Shown here: one piece after another, positions 60,403-64,000 of the stretch | Layout of the letters: each line of letters begins with the position of its first letter | Position numbering within the stretch: position 1 is the stretch's first letter | Source of the DNA: JBFXAF01 sp050184585 | Lineage (GTDB): Bacteria; Pseudomonadota; Alphaproteobacteria; Rhizobiales; Rhizobiaceae | Assembly: GCA_050184585.1 (NCBI GenBank) | Contig: JBFXAF010000001.1 | Span: 372,001 to 436,000 of the forward strand | Length of the DNA stretch: 64,000 nt | Direction of reading: 5' to 3' | The notes under the pieces: model-generated | What the model was told of the DNA's origin: nothing | Databases searched by the model: none | The model's input: only the letters and a program-made list of their open reading frames with translations | Made by a program: the position numbers and the translations under genes

Positions 60403-60697
60403 GGGCTCAGAAAAGATCGCGATCGAGAATTTCACCTCGCCCGGGCATGTCCAAAGGGTCGATCGCGAGAAGTACGAGGCGATGCGGGATGCCCTGCTGG
60501 CGGTGCTGCCGTCCGGCGAGCCGGGCCTGACTGTCGCCGAGGCCAAGAAGAGGTTGCTGCCGCTGCTGCCGGAAACGCTGTTTCCTGGCGGCGGCAAGGC
60601 AGGCTGGTGGATGAAGGCCGCGCAACTCGACCTCGAGGCCAAGGGCAGGGTGGTACGAGAAAAGACCAAGCCCCTGCGGCTGCATCGCAGATCTTAG
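60386..60697 (+). CDS. DUF6958 family protein
   Basis: A 103-residue protein with KIAIENFTSPGHVQRVDREKY, then MRDALLAVLP and a C-terminal GGGKAGWWMKAAQLDLEAKG helix. This is a DUF6958-type small protein, commonly next to GFA-like and TetR genes. The role is unknown; the basic C-terminus might contact nucleic acid. It starts within the end of the upstream gene. Confidence 0.75.
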   Translation: MPRKAEGSEKIAIENFTSPGHVQRVDREKYEAMRDALLAVLPSGEPGLTVAEAKKRLLPLLPETLFPGGGKAGWWMKAAQLDLEAKGRVVREKTKPLRLHRRS

Positions 60698-60754
60698 GAC
60701 AAGCGCTCGTCGGTTGCTTTGCACTCCCGCCCCCGAACCGCCTATGGTCCGGGC

Positions 60755-62557
60755 ATGCACCTCCCGCCCGCCCGCACCGACTCGCAGAAGCGCCTGTTTC
60801 TCGGCGTCCGGCGCTCCGCCACCGGGATCGCCTGGGGACACCGTCTGGACGAACGCCAGGATGCGCTGGCGCTGGCGATTGCGCAGACGAACGGCGTCGG
60901 GGACGTTTTGGCGCGTGTTCTCGCCGGACGGGGCGTCACGCCAGATGCGACCGCGCTGTTCCTCGATCCGACGATCCGCGACCTGCTGCCCGACCCATCG
61001 TCACTCACCGACATGGACGCCGCCGCGATGCGACTCGCCGAGGCGGTGCTTCGCGGGGAGAAGGTCGCCATCTTTGGCGACTACGACGTCGACGGCGCGG
61101 CATCCTCGGCGCTTCTCAGGCGCTTCCTCGGCGCCTTCGGCATCGAGGCCGAGATCTATATTCCCGACCGCATCTTCGAGGGCTACGGACCGAACCCGGA
61201 GGCGATGCGCGAGCTTGTCGCGCGCGGAGCGTCACTCATCGTCACCGTCGACTGCGGCACCAACAGCGGCCCCTCGATCGCGGCCGCGAGAGCCTCTGGA
61301 GCCGACGTGGTCGTGCTGGATCACCACCAGGTCGGCGCGACGCTCCCGGAAGGCGTCCCCATCGTCAATCCGAACCGCGAAGACGATCTGTCGGGGCAGG
61401 GGCATCTTTGCGCTGCCGGCGTCACCTTTCTGGCGCTGGTGCGAACTGCGTCCGTGCTCAAGGCGCGGGGCTCGACGGTGCCCGTCGATCTCCTCGGGCT
61501 GCTCGACCTCGTGGCGCTGGCTACCGTGTGCGACGTGGTGCCCCTGGTCGGCGTCAACCGCGCCTTCGTCGTCAAGGGCCTGCTTGCCGCGCGGCGGCAG
61601 GACAATGCGGGGCTTGCGGCACTCGCCCGTACGGCCCGCATCGGCGAGCCGCTTGCCCCCTTTCATCTCGGTTTTCTGATCGGTCCGCGCATCAACGCAG
61701 GAGGCCGCATCGGAGATGCCGCGCTCGGCAGCCGGCTGCTGGCGACCGACGACCTCGGCGAGGCCCAGACGATCGCGGAGACGCTCGATCGCCTCAACCA
61801 GGAGCGGCAGGCCATGGAGCAGCAGATGCTGGCCGAGGCACGGGCCGAGGCCGATGCCGAACTGGCGCATGGCGATGGCCCCGCGATCCTCGTGACCGCA
61901 AGCGATCACTGGCATCCAGGCGTCGTCGGACTGCTGGCCTCGCGTCTGAAGGATCACGCGAGAAGGCCGGCGTTCGCCATCGCGTTCAACGCGTCGGGCA
62001 CGGGGACGGGCTCGGGCCGATCAGTGGCCGGCTTCGATCTCGGGCGCCTTGTGCGTGACGCCGTTGCTCAGGGCCTGCTGGTGAAGGGAGGGGGGCATGC
62101 GATGGCTGCGGGTATCACGCTCGAGCGCACGCGACTGGCGGACCTCAGGGGATTCTTCGAGGAAAGGGCCGGTTCGGCGGTCGCGCGCCTGCGTGAGGAG
62201 GAGCGTCTGCTCGTGGACGCGGCTGTCTCCGCGGAGGGCGTGACCATGAAACTCGTCAACGAGATTGACAGGGCCGGGCCATACGGCGCGGGCCACCCGC
62301 AGCCGGTGTTCGCGCTACCGCGTCACCGTATCGCCGATGTCCGGCCGGTGGGCGCCGGCCACCTGCGCGTTGACCTGCGTTCGGAGAGTGGCGGCAGGCT
62401 GTCCGCCATGGCGTTCCGATCAGCGGCCGGCGACCTCGGCAGATTTCTGACCGGGCACCGGTCGGGACCGGTCCACGTCGCGGGCAACATCTCGGCAAAC
62501 CACTGGAACGGCCAGACCTCCGCCCAGTTCAGAATCGTCGACGCGGCGGAGGCTTGA
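60755..62557 (+). CDS. recJ: RecJ single-strand 5'-3' exonuclease
   Basis: A 600-residue RecJ. The DHH motifs are GDYDVDGAASSALL (about 114), LIVTVDCGTNSG and VVVLDHHQVG; the DHHA1 domain shows LVKGGGHAMAAG (about 443) and a C-terminal OB-like part. It acts in recombination and mismatch repair in the cytoplasm. The ATG at 60755 (MHLPPARTDSQ) is preferred to the earlier one 12 codons upstream. Confidence 0.96.
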   Translation: MHLPPARTDSQKRLFLGVRRSATGIAWGHRLDERQDALALAIAQTNGVGDVLARVLAGRGVTPDATALFLDPTIRDLLPDPSSLTDMDAAAMRLAEAVLRGEKVAIFGDYDVDGAASSALLRRFLGAFGIEAEIYIPDRIFEGYGPNPEAMRELVARGASLIVTVDCGTNSGPSIAAARASGADVVVLDHHQVGATLPEGVPIVNPNREDDLSGQGHLCAAGVTFLALVRTASVLKARGSTVPVDLLGLLDLVALATVCDVVPLVGVNRAFVVKGLLAARRQDNAGLAALARTARIGEPLAPFHLGFLIGPRINAGGRIGDAALGSRLLATDDLGEAQTIAETLDRLNQERQAMEQQMLAEARAEADAELAHGDGPAILVTASDHWHPGVVGLLASRLKDHARRPAFAIAFNASGTGTGSGRSVAGFDLGRLVRDAVAQGLLVKGGGHAMAAGITLERTRLADLRGFFEERAGSAVARLREEERLLVDAAVSAEGVTMKLVNEIDRAGPYGAGHPQPVFALPRHRIADVRPVGAGHLRVDLRSESGGRLSAMAFRSAAGDLGRFLTGHRSGPVHVAGNISANHWNGQTSAQFRIVDAAEA

Positions 62558-62560
62558 GGA

Positions 62561-63562
62561 TCAGACGAGGACCGTCTGAAGCCGCTCGAGTTCGGCAATG
62601 TTGGCTTTCGTCGCCTCATAGCCGATGCGGATCGATTCGTCGGCGCGATGGAACTCCGAAAGTCCGATATGTCCGAGCTTCGGCTGGAGCGACATGTCCG
62701 GCGGGTCGCCGGCAAGGCGGGCTCGCGAGATACGATCCTGGATGATGTTGAAGGCTTCGACCATGACGCCCGTTATGCCGAGCCGCGCATCGCGCTGGCT
62801 GGGAGCCTTGGCCGTGTCCGGGGTGACCGGAAGCGGCTCTTCGGCGCCCGCACTGTGCTTGAGGACCGCAGCCCTGCCATAGAGGTCGTAATGCAGGTTG
62901 ACGGCAACCACGAGCGACTGCTCGTAGGCGCGGCAGACCGATACCGGAACCGGATTGACCAGCGCGCCGTCAACCAGCAGGCGCTTGTTGCAGACGACCG
63001 GCTCGAACACGCCGGGCAGTGCGTATGAAGCGCGCATGGCGGTGATGAGGGAGCCGCTGGACAGCCAGATCTCGTGGCCAGTCCGGATTTCCGCGGCAAC
63101 GCATACAAAGGGCTTCGGCAGATCCTCGAAGGTCGTGCCGTTCATGTGCTGCTGCATCCTGGCGGTCAATTTCATGCCGCCGAACAGCCCCGCGCCACCG
63201 AGATGCAGATCGAGCAGACCGAAGATACGTCGCCGCGTGAGGCTGCGGGCAAAATCCTCCAGCTCGTCGAGCTTGCCCGCGAGATAGCAACCGCCCACCA
63301 GCGCGCCGATCGAGGTCCCGGCGATCATGCTGATCTCGACCCCCGCCTCCTCGAGCGCCCGGATGACGCCGATATGGGCCCAGCCGCGCGCGGCGCCGCC
63401 GCCGAGCGCCAGTGCGATGCCCGAGCGCTTTTGTCGCGACGCGTCGGACGACCCGCCTACAGACGAGAAGTCAACGGCCTCGCTCATTGCGGGCCGATGT
63501 CTCATCGACGCCCATTCGAGCATCGTGCTCTCCCCTGTTTCCCCGATCTCACCATAGGGCAT
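62561..63562 (-). CDS. Patatin-like phospholipase (RssA-type)
   Basis: A 333-residue patatin domain protein. The oxyanion loop is GGGAARGWAHIG (about 54-65), the nucleophile motif GTSIG (about 82-86) and the Asp motif LLVDGALVNPVPV (about 196). It lacks a signal peptide. RssA/NTE-type patatins hydrolyse membrane or fatty acyl lipids; the natural substrate here is unknown. It converges on recJ, three bases apart. ATGs at 63523, 63505 and 63487 are alternative starts. Confidence 0.9.
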   Translation of the reverse strand: MPYGEIGETGESTMLEWASMRHRPAMSEAVDFSSVGGSSDASRQKRSGIALALGGGAARGWAHIGVIRALEEAGVEISMIAGTSIGALVGGCYLAGKLDELEDFARSLTRRRIFGLLDLHLGGAGLFGGMKLTARMQQHMNGTTFEDLPKPFVCVAAEIRTGHEIWLSSGSLITAMRASYALPGVFEPVVCNKRLLVDGALVNPVPVSVCRAYEQSLVVAVNLHYDLYGRAAVLKHSAGAEEPLPVTPDTAKAPSQRDARLGITGVMVEAFNIIQDRISRARLAGDPPDMSLQPKLGHIGLSEFHRADESIRIGYEATKANIAELERLQTVLV

Positions 63563-63610
63563 CCGCCTATCGAAACCGTGAAGCTGCGTGGTTTCCAGAT
63601 CGCAAAGGGT

Positions 63611-64000
63611 TCACTTGCCACGGTGAACCTGCGCTGAACCCTCGAAGGGGGAATTGGAGGTCAGCCCGCCATCCCGGTCGACCGACCGATAAAAGCACGA
63701 ACGGCGTCCGGTGTGGCAGGTCTCACCGTCGCCCTCCACGTTCACCCTCAGCAGAACGGCATCCTGATCACAATCGGTGAGGACCTGAACGACGCGCTGC
63801 AGGTTGCCGGACGTCTCGCCCTTCTTCCACAGGGCTTGCCGAGACCGCGACCAGTAGTGGGCGACCCCGGTCCGGAGCGTAAGCGAAAGCGCCTGCGCGT
63901 TCATATGCGCGACCATGAGCACCGTTCCGTCCCCGGCGTCCGCGACCACCGCGGTGACCAATCCATCGGCGTCGAAACGGGGTGCGAAGATTGCACCCTC
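63611..64000 (-). CDS. hisI: Phosphoribosyl-AMP cyclohydrolase (5' end outside window)
   Basis: The frame is open from 64000 to the stop at 63611; the visible product starts inside the protein with IFAPRFDADGLVTAVVAD. It shows SRSRQALWKKGETSG, DCDQDAVLL and GETCHTGRRSCFYR, the Mg and Zn sites of HisI. It hydrolyses phosphoribosyl-AMP in histidine biosynthesis. It is a monofunctional, HisE-free form by length. The start is beyond the window edge. Confidence 0.95.
   Translation of the reverse strand, partial: EGAIFAPRFDADGLVTAVVADAGDGTVLMVAHMNAQALSLTLRTGVAHYWSRSRQALWKKGETSGNLQRVVQVLTDCDQDAVLLRVNVEGDGETCHTGRRSCFYRSVDRDGGLTSNSPFEGSAQVHRGK

Noticed and set aside
1..64000. CRISPR arrays, rRNA genes and insertion sequences
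   Set aside because: No regularly spaced repeats with variable spacers, no rRNA-like sequence and no transposase frame were seen on either strand.

Overview
The window is high-GC alphaproteobacterial DNA. Gene content fits either Hyphomicrobiales or Sphingomonadales; the sequence alone does not settle the order. It has two parts that meet near position 44,400.

Positions 1 to about 44,400 are the integrase-proximal part of an integrative and conjugative element (ICE); its far end lies beyond position 1. Nearly all ICE genes are on the minus strand. From right to left they are: a tyrosine integrase (42965-44206); a defence cargo (YhcG-type nuclease, Abi-type HEPN protein, and a complete plus-strand type II CBASS operon at 36141-40701); an anti-restriction and maintenance block (ArdC, a ParB-like protein, several small unknowns, ArdB/KlcA, a 1447-residue methyltransferase/strawberry-notch helicase, a Toprim primase-like protein, a DUF2493 protein, SSB); a control locus (XRE regulator, QseM-like DUF2285 protein, an FseA-like gene split by an apparent +1 frameshift, an RdfS-like excisionase); the replication/partition genes repA and parA; the transfer genes traF, lytic transglycosylase, VirD2/RlxS-type relaxase and traG; and the mating-pair operon trbBCDEJKLFG, which runs off the left edge.

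The control locus resembles the switch known from the Mesorhizobium loti symbiosis ICE. There FseA is made by +1 frameshifting and activates rdfS, and the small DUF2285 protein QseM blocks FseA. The same gene types lie side by side here, with a UUU-C slippery site exactly where the two DUF6499/DUF2285 reading frames must join. The 3' part of repA carries what looks like an embedded replication origin: three iterons, a tandem AT-rich 12-mer and two DnaA-box matches.

Positions 44,400 to 64,000 are chromosomal: radC (truncated inside its HNHP motif, apparently by ICE integration), map, a PAS/HWE histidine kinase, tRNA-Glu, an M15-type lipoprotein peptidase, class I phaC, a small lipoprotein, a large TPR/caspase-fold protein that has lost both catalytic residues, an alanine/LL-diaminopimelate-type aminotransferase, hom, glpX, a TetR regulator with divergent GFA-like and DUF6958 genes, recJ, a patatin-like protein and the start-truncated hisI.

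The most notable signals are the frameshift control switch, the in-gene origin, the CBASS module flanked by directly repeated YhcG C-terminal sequences, a family of repeated hairpin leaders upstream of maintenance genes, the 20-bp palindrome on the XRE start codon, and the pseudo-caspase.
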